From the IMG/VR virus record IMGVR_UViG_3300030390_001702, positions 1 to 37,851 of that record: a stretch of 37,851 nt of DNA. One strand, 5' to 3'. The notes under the pieces were generated by a model. That model saw only the letters and a program-made list of their open reading frames with translations. It made no database searches and had not been told where the DNA came from. Positions 8,455-15,606 of this stretch are shown piece after piece. The position numbers and the translations under genes were made by a program. How positions within the stretch are numbered: the stretch's first letter is position 1; each line of letters opens with the position of its first letter. This DNA is from a virus.

Positions 8455-9057
8455 ATGAAAAAACTACTAATTGAAACGCATGCGTTTAAGGTATCCCCTC
8501 AACAATTAACAGAAAATGTTTCAGAAGCTGGTAATTTACTTGTAGAAGGAGTATTAGCTACTGCCGAAGTAAAAAACGGTAATGGTAGATATTATGCTAA
8601 AGACTTATGGGAACGTGAAATGGATAAGTATAAAGAACTTATTGAACAAAGACGTTCAATGGGAGAATTAGATCATCCTGAATCATCAGTAGTAAACTTA
8701 AAAAATGTATCTCACTTAATATCTGAATATTGGTGGGATGGAGATAATGTAATGGGTAAAATAGAAATTTTACCAACTCCAGCAGGTAATATACTAAAAG
8801 AACTTATTAAGCATGGTGTTACAGTAGGTGTATCATCAAGAGGAATGGGTTCATTAGAACAAAGGAATGGTATGATGGAAGTACAAAATGACTTTGAATT
8901 ACTATGTTGGGATTTCGTTTCAACACCTTCAAACCCAGGTTCATATATGCATGAGGTTATAAAAGAAGGAAAACAAACACAATTCCACGATTATACTAAA
9001 GTAAACCATATAGTAACAGAAATACTTTGTTCTAAAGGTTCTTGTCCAATAGTGTAA
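8455..9057 (+). CDS. 21: Prohead core protease (T4 gp21 family, peptidase S80)
   Basis: Processes scaffold and capsid proteins inside the prohead before DNA packaging, cutting after L/I-x-E. The 200-residue product has the family's catalytic histidine in MGELDHPESS (H74), the serine in TVGVSSRGMG (S127 or S128) and the conserved DFVSTPSNPG segment (residues 153-162; an acidic residue here, D153, may complete the site). ELDHP and SSRG are diagnostic for the family. Length is close to T4 gp21 (212). The N terminus contains QQLTENVSEAG, whose LTE could be a self-cleavage site. It sits upstream of scaffold and major capsid genes as in T4. A 124-base leader region separates it from the scaffold gene. 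Confidence 0.95.
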   Translation: MKKLLIETHAFKVSPQQLTENVSEAGNLLVEGVLATAEVKNGNGRYYAKDLWEREMDKYKELIEQRRSMGELDHPESSVVNLKNVSHLISEYWWDGDNVMGKIEILPTPAGNILKELIKHGVTVGVSSRGMGSLEQRNGMMEVQNDFELLCWDFVSTPSNPGSYMHEVIKEGKQTQFHDYTKVNHIVTEILCSKGSCPIV

Positions 9058-9075
9058 TTTCAATAAATATTCATA

Positions 9076-9084
9076 TACGTATAA
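9076..9084 (+). promoter_or_regulatory. Divergent late-promoter-like element TACGTATAA
   Basis: TACGTATAA differs from TATTTATAA at two positions and lies 97 bases before the scaffold ATG. If active it would make a leader of about 90 bases carrying two stem-loops. Weak evidence. Confidence 0.3.
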
Positions 9085-9091
9085 CCGTAAT

Positions 9092-9156
9092 ACACCATCT
9101 CTTATATGGTGTCGATATATATAATAATTCACTATTACGCTTCACGAATAAGCGTA
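9092..9156 (+). promoter_or_regulatory. Two stem-loops in the leader of the scaffold gene
   Basis: Two perfect 7-bp inverted repeats, each with a 7-base loop: ACACCAT/ATGGTGT at 9092-9098 and 9106-9112, and TACGCTT/AAGCGTA at 9136-9142 and 9150-9156. Neither is followed by a T run, so they are not typical terminators. They may stabilise or regulate the mRNA for the abundant scaffold and capsid proteins (inference). Confidence 0.5.
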
Positions 9157-9181
9157 CTTCACAAAACTAAATTTTGGGACT

Positions 9182-10462
9182 ATGGCAACAAACAGAGATT
9201 TGCTAACTGAAGCTATCGCTGATGCTAAAACCGTTAAGGAAACAGCTATCGCGAACGCTAAACTTGCTCTAGAAGAATCTTTTACACCACATCTACAATC
9301 CATGTTATCTGCAAAGCTAGCAGAAATGGAAGATGAAGATGTTAAGGAAGAAAAAGAAGAAATGGAAAAAGTTAAAGAAGAATCAGAAAAAGTAGAAGAC
9401 AAGGTCGATGAAGAAATTGATCTTGACGAACTTTTAGCTGAACTCGAAGATTCTAAAAAAGGTAACAAAGAAGAACAGAAAAAGATGGAGGGTGCTATTA
9501 GAGATGATAGAGACCACATTAAAGATCTTGAAGGAGATATCAAAGACAACGAAAAGAAATTAGCTAAATTAAAAGCTGATGAGAAAAAAGATGTTAATGA
9601 ATCAGAATCAAGTGATTTAGACGAAGCAAAAGACGAAGACGACAAGAAAATGGACGAAGAGATGAAAAAATCTGAGGACAAAGAAGACGTTAAAGAAGAT
9701 GCTCGTACTGACGCTGAAGAAGAAGGTTACCTTGATGGAGAAAAGGACGAAAAAGATGATATGGAAAGCATGGACGACGAAGATGTCGACCTTGAAGATA
9801 TGTCAGAAGACGACCTTAAAGGATTTATCGAGGATGTCATTAAAGACATGGTCGCTGACGGAGAAATTGAACCGGGCGATGAATTCGTAGAAGACGAAGT
9901 TGAAGTTGAAGACGACATTGACATTGAAGATGTTGAGGACGTAATAGACGTAGACGTAGAAATTGACGAAGAAATGAAAAAAGCTAAAAAAGACGAGTTA
10001 GACGAGGAAAAAGAGTACATGACTAAGAAAGAGAAAGCAGAAGGCGACGATCGTAAAAACGATAACAAAGCAGAAGCTGAAACTGAAAAGATGCGTAAAA
10101 TGAAAGAAGAATTAACTACTGCAATAGCGGAAGTTAATGATTTAAAAACTGAGTTAAACGAAGTTAATTTATTAAACGCAAAATTACTTTACACTAACAA
10201 AATCTTTAAAGCTAAAAACTTAACTGAAAGTAAAAAAGTTAAGGTGTTAAAAGCATTTGATAATGCTAAGGATGTAGCTCAAGCTAAAACTATTTTTGAA
10301 ACATTAAATACTGGATTAATTGATAAATCAGTAATTAACGAAAATCAAATTAAAGGATCAGCTTCAAAAGCAACAGGTATTGAACCTAAAGCTGAAAAAC
10401 AACCTATCATTGAATCAAATGACGTTTACAACCGTATGCGTAAGCTTGCGGGATTAATTTAA
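9182..10462 (+). CDS. 22: Prohead core scaffolding protein (T4 gp22-like)
   Basis: Internal scaffold around which the capsid shell assembles; destroyed by the prohead protease afterwards. The 426-residue product is extremely acidic: residues 50-290 are mostly D, E and K. The ends are less biased: N-terminal LLTEAIADAKTVKETAIAN and a C-terminal helical part (about residues 310-385, DLKTELNEVNLLNAKLLYTN and VKVLKAFDNAKDVAQAKTIFE) with the look of marine T4-like gp22 proteins. LLTE followed by A at residues 7-11 fits the protease consensus L-x-E. It is longer than T4 gp22 (269) because of the acidic region. Codons in the acidic part favour GAC, GTC and ATC, unlike neighbouring genes. The gene lies between protease and major capsid protein, the expected position. 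Confidence 0.88.
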   Translation: MATNRDLLTEAIADAKTVKETAIANAKLALEESFTPHLQSMLSAKLAEMEDEDVKEEKEEMEKVKEESEKVEDKVDEEIDLDELLAELEDSKKGNKEEQKKMEGAIRDDRDHIKDLEGDIKDNEKKLAKLKADEKKDVNESESSDLDEAKDEDDKKMDEEMKKSEDKEDVKEDARTDAEEEGYLDGEKDEKDDMESMDDEDVDLEDMSEDDLKGFIEDVIKDMVADGEIEPGDEFVEDEVEVEDDIDIEDVEDVIDVDVEIDEEMKKAKKDELDEEKEYMTKKEKAEGDDRKNDNKAEAETEKMRKMKEELTTAIAEVNDLKTELNEVNLLNAKLLYTNKIFKAKNLTESKKVKVLKAFDNAKDVAQAKTIFETLNTGLIDKSVINENQIKGSASKATGIEPKAEKQPIIESNDVYNRMRKLAGLI

Positions 10463-10492
10463 AATTATTATTAACCTATTAAACTTAAAAAA

Positions 10493-12193
10493 ATGAGCTT
10501 AAATACTCTTTTAGAAAGCGCTAACCCATATCAGTCTTTACAGTCTGATGCAGCTAAACTTGCTGGTAAATGGGAAAAGACAGGTTTATTAGAAGGTTTA
10601 GATGGTGCCCACAAAAATAACATGGGTATTATCCTTGAAAACCAAGCTAAACAACTTGTTGTTGAAAGTTCACAAACAGGTGGAGGCGCTGCTTCCTCAG
10701 GAACTTTCTCAAGTCAAACTGCTGTAAACATCGGTGGACAGTGGGCAGGAGTTGCTTTACCATTAGTAAGAAAAGTATTTGGTCAAATCGCTGCAAAGGA
10801 ATTTGTTAGTGTTCAACCAATGAACTTACCTTCTGGTTTAGTATTCTTTTTAGATTTCCAATATGGAAATAACAAATCGCCATTTACGGCTGGAAATTCA
10901 CTTTATGGAGATGGTGGCGGAGACGTTAACCCATTTGGTAACAATGCTTCAGGTGGATTATACGGAGCAGGAAGATTTTCTTACTCTATCCAAAGTACTT
11001 CATCTTTAATCTCAGCTTCTGCTGCTGCAAATGCAACATGGCAAGATTTTAACTATGACGCTACTTATTCTGCATCTGCAGGAACAAACGCACATTTATC
11101 AATTGATTTCACAACTGCATCATTAGCATTTGCTGACTTCACAGCTGTAGACTCTTGGCAATTATTTTCAGGATCTAGTGTAGCTGCTGGAGACTCAAAT
11201 GGTGTATATAAAGCAGGAGCTGGAGTACAATTATCAGCGTTTACAAGATACGATGGTGGATCTTCAGTAAGATTTATCGTATCAAGTGCATCTGTTGAAT
11301 CAGCTCCAACTGGAGACGTGTTTGCTGTTGTTTACAACATCCAACCAACTGATAGATATAGAGGTGACTTTGAAGCAGGAAATGGTAAGCCAAACGCGCT
11401 TAACAACAATACTGGTTCAAATTGCTGTCCAGCACAAACTATTCCAGAAATCAACATTCAGATGAAATCATCTGCAATCGTTGCTAAAACTAGAAAGTTA
11501 AAAGCTGTATGGACTCCAGAATTCGCACAGGATTTAAATGCATACCATGCATTAGATGCTGAAGCTGAATTAACTTCAGTTCTTAGTGAGTACATTTCAT
11601 TAGAAATTGACTTAGAGATCTTAAGTATGTTAATTGAAGGTGCTCCAAACAGAGAAGTTTGGTCAGCAGTTAACAATCAAGCAATTGCAAGTAATGCTGC
11701 AGGAACAATTACAAACCTAGGGTTTTATAACTCACAAGGTCAATGGTTCCAAACTTTAGGTACTAAAATCCAAAAGTTAAGTAACATTATTCACCAAAGA
11801 ACACTGAGAGGTGGAGCTAACTTTATGGTAGTTTCTCCAACAGTTGCAACAATCTTAGAAAGTATTCCAGGATTTGCTGCTGATTCAGATGGTGATGCTG
11901 CACAAGCGAGCTATGCATTCGGTGTACAAAAAGTAGGTGCCTTAAATGGTAGATACAAAGTATACAAAAACCCTTACATGACTGAAAACGTAGTCCTATT
12001 AGGATTTAGAGGTTCTCAGTTCCTTGAAAGTGGTGCTGTATTTGCTCCATACATTCCGTTAATCATGACTCCACTAGTATATGATCCAGACACATTCGTG
12101 CCAAGAAAAGGATTACTTACTAGATATGCTAAGAAAATGGTAAGACCAGAATTCTATGGTAAGATTGATATTGCTGGATTAAACACTCTATAA
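10493..12193 (+). CDS. 23: Major capsid protein (T4 gp23 family)
   Basis: Builds the icosahedral shell. The 566-residue protein has the T4-like pattern: an N-terminal part likely removed by the prohead protease (candidate site after E58 in QLVVESS, though with V rather than L/I at the -3 position), then the HK97-fold body with VALPLVRKVFGQIAAKEFVS and VQPMNLPSGLVFFLDFQYG (about residues 86-125). The later part includes TRKLKAVWTPEFAQDL (about 334-349), ANFMVVSPTVATILES (about 443-458) and a C-terminal AKKMVRPEFYGKIDIAGL. A serine/alanine/glycine-rich beta segment at about residues 165-290 is probably the surface insertion. Length is slightly above T4 gp23 (521). A strong terminator follows 37 bases after the stop. 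Confidence 0.97.
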   Translation: MSLNTLLESANPYQSLQSDAAKLAGKWEKTGLLEGLDGAHKNNMGIILENQAKQLVVESSQTGGGAASSGTFSSQTAVNIGGQWAGVALPLVRKVFGQIAAKEFVSVQPMNLPSGLVFFLDFQYGNNKSPFTAGNSLYGDGGGDVNPFGNNASGGLYGAGRFSYSIQSTSSLISASAAANATWQDFNYDATYSASAGTNAHLSIDFTTASLAFADFTAVDSWQLFSGSSVAAGDSNGVYKAGAGVQLSAFTRYDGGSSVRFIVSSASVESAPTGDVFAVVYNIQPTDRYRGDFEAGNGKPNALNNNTGSNCCPAQTIPEINIQMKSSAIVAKTRKLKAVWTPEFAQDLNAYHALDAEAELTSVLSEYISLEIDLEILSMLIEGAPNREVWSAVNNQAIASNAAGTITNLGFYNSQGQWFQTLGTKIQKLSNIIHQRTLRGGANFMVVSPTVATILESIPGFAADSDGDAAQASYAFGVQKVGALNGRYKVYKNPYMTENVVLLGFRGSQFLESGAVFAPYIPLIMTPLVYDPDTFVPRKGLLTRYAKKMVRPEFYGKIDIAGLNTL

Positions 12194-12230
12194 TCATTTG
12201 ATTATAAAATAATTCACAATGGATAAAATT

Positions 12231-12261
12231 AGCCCGAACTTATGTTCGGGCTTTTTTTTTT
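12231..12261 (+). terminator. Rho-independent terminator after the major capsid gene
   Basis: A perfect 9-bp stem, AGCCCGAAC (12231-12239) and GTTCGGGCT (12244-12252), with a TTAT loop, followed by a run of ten T. Its GC-rich stem stands out in this AT-rich region. It separates the head module from the neck genes. Confidence 0.95.
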
Positions 12262-12262
12262 C

Positions 12263-12275
12263 ATATTTATAACAA
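12263..12275 (+). promoter_or_regulatory. Late-promoter-like element before the neck genes
   Basis: ATATTTATAACAA directly follows the terminator T run and ends 12 bases before the ATG at 12288. A terminator followed by a promoter element supports a new transcription unit. Confidence 0.65.
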
Positions 12276-12287
12276 AACGACTTACAC

Positions 12288-13763
12288 ATGAATATACCAA
12301 TATGGACAGGAACATCTAAGTTTGTAAGCGGGTCTGGTGATACTGCTTTTGGGTTTTACGATGCTCAATCAGACTTTCAAATAGATGCTGACAAAGTAGC
12401 TAACTTCTGTGCTAGAAGAATGGGCTATCCTTTAGTGGATATTGAATTACAATCAGGTTCTTTTTATACAGCATTTGAGGAGGCAATTACCACGTATGGT
12501 AATGAATTATACGCGTATAAAATACGAGATAATCAATTATCTCTAGAAGGTGCTAGCACGGGTTCAAACTTAAACCACGCGTTAATAACACCGAATTTTG
12601 AGCCAATAGTAAGATTAACAGAACAGTATGGATCCGAAGCAGGATCAGGAGGTAATATACCTTGGTACTCAGGATCATTTACAACTACAGCTAGTGTTCA
12701 AGATTATAGTTTTTCTACTTTTATGTCATCTAGTGGTTATACTGGATCAGCATATGATGCAGGCATTGAAGTTAAAAGAGTATTTTATCAACCACCTTTT
12801 CCAGCATCAGCAAGATATTTAGATCCTTATGATGGATTTGGATTTGGAGGAGCAGTAGCAGCTGGTATTGTTGGATTTGGAGGATTTGGAATGGGAATGG
12901 GTTATTTAATGGCTCCCTTAAATTATGATCTACAAGTAATTCAACAAATTGAAATGAATGAAATGATTAGGATGAATAATTATTCATTTGAAATACATAA
13001 TGATAAATTAAGAATATTCCCTATACCACAAGGAACACAAGCTTTAAGAGGAAATTCATTGATATCTGGCTCAACAATGGAATTTTCAGCTACAACAGCT
13101 ACGTTAGCAGGTATAACAGCAGCTATAACAGGTTCAGCAACAACTGGATCAGGCGCATCATTTGTAGTAACAGCTACAGGAGGTAATGTAACAAAAGTTG
13201 CAGTAGTAGCTACAGGTAGTAAGTATATTGAAAATAAAACAATAACAATTTCAAAAACAGATCTAGATGCTGATGGAAACATAGGAGTAGTAGATCAAGA
13301 TATAACATTAACAGTTAAAAATAGAAACTTAAATGTAATTTGTGCTGGAGGAAGAATATGGTTTGAATACATTTTAAGAAACGAAAGAATAAACCAAGGC
13401 ATTAGTCAAAGACCAGATAAAGTTACTAATGTATCTAACACTCCTTATTCTAATCCTAATTATGATCAAATTAATTCTATTGGTAGACAATGGGTTTTTG
13501 AATATACATTAGCAATATCAAAAGAAATGTTAGGATATGTAAGAGGTAAATATTCAAGTATTCCTATCCCAAATGCTGAAGTTAATTTAAATCAAGGAGA
13601 TTTAATAGCAGCAGCAACAGCTGAAAAAGCAGCTTTAATTGATAGATTAAGAACTTATTTTGATGAAACATCAAGACAAGCATTATTAAATCGTAGGGCA
13701 TCTGAAGCAGAATCTAAGATGATTGAGTTACAGCAAGTACCCTACACAATTTATATAGCATAA
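12288..13763 (+). CDS. Neck/head-completion structural protein (gp13 position)
   Basis: The 491-residue product begins with the conserved-looking FGFYDAQSDFQIDADKVANFCARRMGYPLVDIELQ region (about residues 23-57), known to me from structural proteins that follow the major capsid gene in marine T4-like phages. Residues about 180-205 form a glycine-rich hydrophobic stretch (FGFGGAVAAGIVGFGGFGMG). Residues about 259-344 are a threonine/alanine/glycine-rich beta domain (SGASFVVTATGGNVTKVAV, KYIENKTITI), apparently inserted. The C-terminal part resumes helical sequence (WVFEYTLAISKEMLGYVRGKYS). It is followed by gp14- and gp15-like genes, so it occupies the gp13 slot, though it is much longer than T4 gp13 (309). 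The head-neck role is inferred from position. Confidence 0.75.
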   Translation: MNIPIWTGTSKFVSGSGDTAFGFYDAQSDFQIDADKVANFCARRMGYPLVDIELQSGSFYTAFEEAITTYGNELYAYKIRDNQLSLEGASTGSNLNHALITPNFEPIVRLTEQYGSEAGSGGNIPWYSGSFTTTASVQDYSFSTFMSSSGYTGSAYDAGIEVKRVFYQPPFPASARYLDPYDGFGFGGAVAAGIVGFGGFGMGMGYLMAPLNYDLQVIQQIEMNEMIRMNNYSFEIHNDKLRIFPIPQGTQALRGNSLISGSTMEFSATTATLAGITAAITGSATTGSGASFVVTATGGNVTKVAVVATGSKYIENKTITISKTDLDADGNIGVVDQDITLTVKNRNLNVICAGGRIWFEYILRNERINQGISQRPDKVTNVSNTPYSNPNYDQINSIGRQWVFEYTLAISKEMLGYVRGKYSSIPIPNAEVNLNQGDLIAAATAEKAALIDRLRTYFDETSRQALLNRRASEAESKMIELQQVPYTIYIA

Positions 13764-13764
13764 T

Positions 13765-14295
13765 ATGGCAATGTTTACAAGACAAAGGGATGTATCTCTA
13801 GTCAATAATATAAATAGAGAGTTATTAGGTAATATTATTACTCAACAAGCAGCGGTATATCAATTTAAATTAGAAGAAACTAAAGTAAATATATATGGTG
13901 AAGCAGCAGGAGAAAAATATTATGATGGGCCTTTCTTATTTGATGTATTAATAAATAGAACTAATCAACAGTATGCTGAAAATGAAGAAGGTATACAATT
14001 TGGTCAAAATATAGAATTTTATTTCTTTAGACCAGATTTAGTAGATGCTGATATTGTACCTAGAGTAGGAGATATTATATTATATGAAACAGCATATTAT
14101 GGAGTACAAAGTACAGTAGCTAACCAATATTGGGGAGGTAAAAATCCTGATTATCCAAATAATAACTCAGATGGAACTGCGAATCCACTTAATCCTAATT
14201 TAGATGAATTTGGAGAAAATTTATCAATATTAGTATCAACATATTATATACCAGCGGATAAAGTAGCTATTTCACCTTATATAGAAAGATTTTAA
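13765..14295 (+). CDS. Neck/head-completion protein (gp14-like)
   Basis: The 176-residue product starts one base after the previous stop. It shows RELLGNIITQQAAVYQFKLEETKVNIYGEA (about residues 19-48) and later FFRPDLVDADIVPRVGDIILYETAYYGV, a helix-then-beta-barrel pattern seen in neck proteins of the gp14 type in T4-like phages. The sequence would form part of the ring that seals the packaged head and receives the tail. It is shorter than T4 gp14 (256). No catalytic or membrane motif is present. Its stop overlaps the start of the next gene by one base (TAATG), implying coupled translation with the gp15-like protein. Assignment rests on pattern plus gene order. Confidence 0.68.
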   Translation: MAMFTRQRDVSLVNNINRELLGNIITQQAAVYQFKLEETKVNIYGEAAGEKYYDGPFLFDVLINRTNQQYAENEEGIQFGQNIEFYFFRPDLVDADIVPRVGDIILYETAYYGVQSTVANQYWGGKNPDYPNNNSDGTANPLNPNLDEFGENLSILVSTYYIPADKVAISPYIERF

Positions 14296-15248
14296 TGGCA
14301 ACACCTAGAAAACCTATACCAAAAACTCAAAGAAAATTAAGCATTGAGAAACAAGATGTCTTTAAAGGCATTGAAGATAGAGGTGCTGTTGGAAACCCTA
14401 ACTCAGCAGATGAATTAGTAAACCCAGCATCTAACTATTCTGAAACTGGAATTGAATTTAATAGATCTACAAAATTAAGTTTTAAAGACGATAATACAAA
14501 ACAATTTTCTGTTGGTATTAAAGATTTAGATGAAGCTGTATTTTTTTATTTTGAAAATATCATTAAACCTTTTGTTTATCAAAATGGCGATAGAAGAGAA
14601 GTACCTATAATATATGGTGCTCCTGAAAGATGGAAATCATTTCAACGTGATGGGTATTATAGAGATAAAAAAGGTGCTATTATGTTACCTATTATTGTAA
14701 TTAAAAGAGATTCTATAGCAAAAGATAGAACAGTAGCAAATAAATTAGATGCTAATCAACCCAATTTATATGGTACTTTTTCTAAACATTATAGTGCTAA
14801 AAACTTTTATAGCCCATTTGGTGTTTTAAATAATAGAAAACCTATAGAAACTTTTGATGTTGTAGCACAACCTGATTATGTAACCTTAGAATACAGTTGT
14901 TTAATACAAACTTATTACATGGAACAATTAAATAAAGTAATTGAAGCATGTGAATACGCTTCTGATGCATATTGGGGTAATCCTGAAAGATTTCAATTTA
15001 GAGCTTTTATAGATTCATTTACAACAGCAACTGAATTAACAGTTAATCAAGATAGGTTGGTTAAGGGTACTTTTGGCATTAGATTACGTGGGTATATTAT
15101 CCCTGATACAATACAAAAGGATTTAGCTTCTGTAAAAAAATATAATTCAAAAGCTAAAGTTACAATAACTACAGAAGCAGTTAGTAATATAGAAACGGCA
15201 AATAGACCAATTCAAGATCCTACATCAGATGGTAGAAGAAGAGATTAA
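14295..15248 (+). CDS. Tail sheath stabiliser/completion protein (gp15-like)
   Basis: The 317-residue product likely forms the terminator ring that caps tube and sheath and joins the tail to the neck. The pattern matches gp15-type proteins: KDLDEAVFFYFENIIKPFVYQ followed by VPIIYGAPERWK (about residues 77-115), LPIIVIKRDSI (about 132-142), then QPDYVTLEYSCLIQTYYMEQLNKVIEA and a closing beta part RLVKGTFGIRLRGYIIPD. The N-terminal 60 residues are polar and probably flexible. Length is near T4 gp15 (272). The gene overlaps the gp14-like gene by one base and precedes sheath and tube genes, a consistent arrangement. The family is inferred by pattern, not by alignment. Confidence 0.72.
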   Translation: MATPRKPIPKTQRKLSIEKQDVFKGIEDRGAVGNPNSADELVNPASNYSETGIEFNRSTKLSFKDDNTKQFSVGIKDLDEAVFFYFENIIKPFVYQNGDRREVPIIYGAPERWKSFQRDGYYRDKKGAIMLPIIVIKRDSIAKDRTVANKLDANQPNLYGTFSKHYSAKNFYSPFGVLNNRKPIETFDVVAQPDYVTLEYSCLIQTYYMEQLNKVIEACEYASDAYWGNPERFQFRAFIDSFTTATELTVNQDRLVKGTFGIRLRGYIIPDTIQKDLASVKKYNSKAKVTITTEAVSNIETANRPIQDPTSDGRRRD

Positions 15249-15266
15249 TTTTAAACAAATTAATTA

Positions 15267-15279
15267 ATATTTATAATAA
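15267..15279 (+). promoter_or_regulatory. Late-promoter-like element
   Basis: ATATTTATAATAA, 17 bases before the ATG at 15297, in the gap after the gp15-like gene. Same element family. Confidence 0.6.
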
Positions 15280-15296
15280 ATTAAAAATTACAAATT

Positions 15297-15548
15297 ATGT
15301 CAAGTAAAAAGTTATCGGAAGAAGAAGTTAAACAATTAAAAGATTTTCAATTAAAAAATAATGAAATCGTTGTAGCATTAGGATCTATTACATTAAGAAT
15401 AGATGCTTTAGAGAGACAAGAAGAAAGTGAATTAGAAAAGTTTCAAAATTTGCAACTAGAACAAAATAAATTTGCTCAAGAATTGCAAAATAATTATGGT
15501 GATGGTAATATTGACCTAGAAAAAGGGGAATTTACACCAGCAGAATAG
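15297..15548 (+). CDS. Small coiled-coil protein of unknown function
   Basis: The 83-residue product is almost wholly predicted coiled coil: KLSEEEVKQLKDFQLKNNE at the start and RIDALERQEESELEKFQNLQ in the middle, followed by an acidic tail NIDLEKGEFTPAE. No signal peptide or membrane segment. It has its own upstream late-type element, and a second such element lies between it and the sheath gene. Its place between gp15-like and sheath genes suggests a tail assembly helper, but nothing in the sequence shows this. The function is not recognised. Confidence 0.65.
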   Translation: MSSKKLSEEEVKQLKDFQLKNNEIVVALGSITLRIDALERQEESELEKFQNLQLEQNKFAQELQNNYGDGNIDLEKGEFTPAE

Positions 15549-15567
15549 TTTTTTGAAATAATTTCTA

Positions 15568-15580
15568 ATATTTATAATAA
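15568..15580 (+). promoter_or_regulatory. Late-promoter-like element before the sheath gene
   Basis: ATATTTATAATAA, 26 bases before the sheath ATG at 15607. The intervening leader is pure AT-rich sequence without a Shine-Dalgarno motif. Confidence 0.65.
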
Positions 15581-15606
15581 AACAATATTAAATATAATAT
15601 AAGACA

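Noticed and set aside
9142-10068. Long minus-strand ORFs opposite the scaffold gene (9142-9681 and 9727-10068)
   Set aside because: Their serine/phenylalanine-rich products are the mirror of the GAA/GAC-rich acidic coding strand; no start context or motif supports them.
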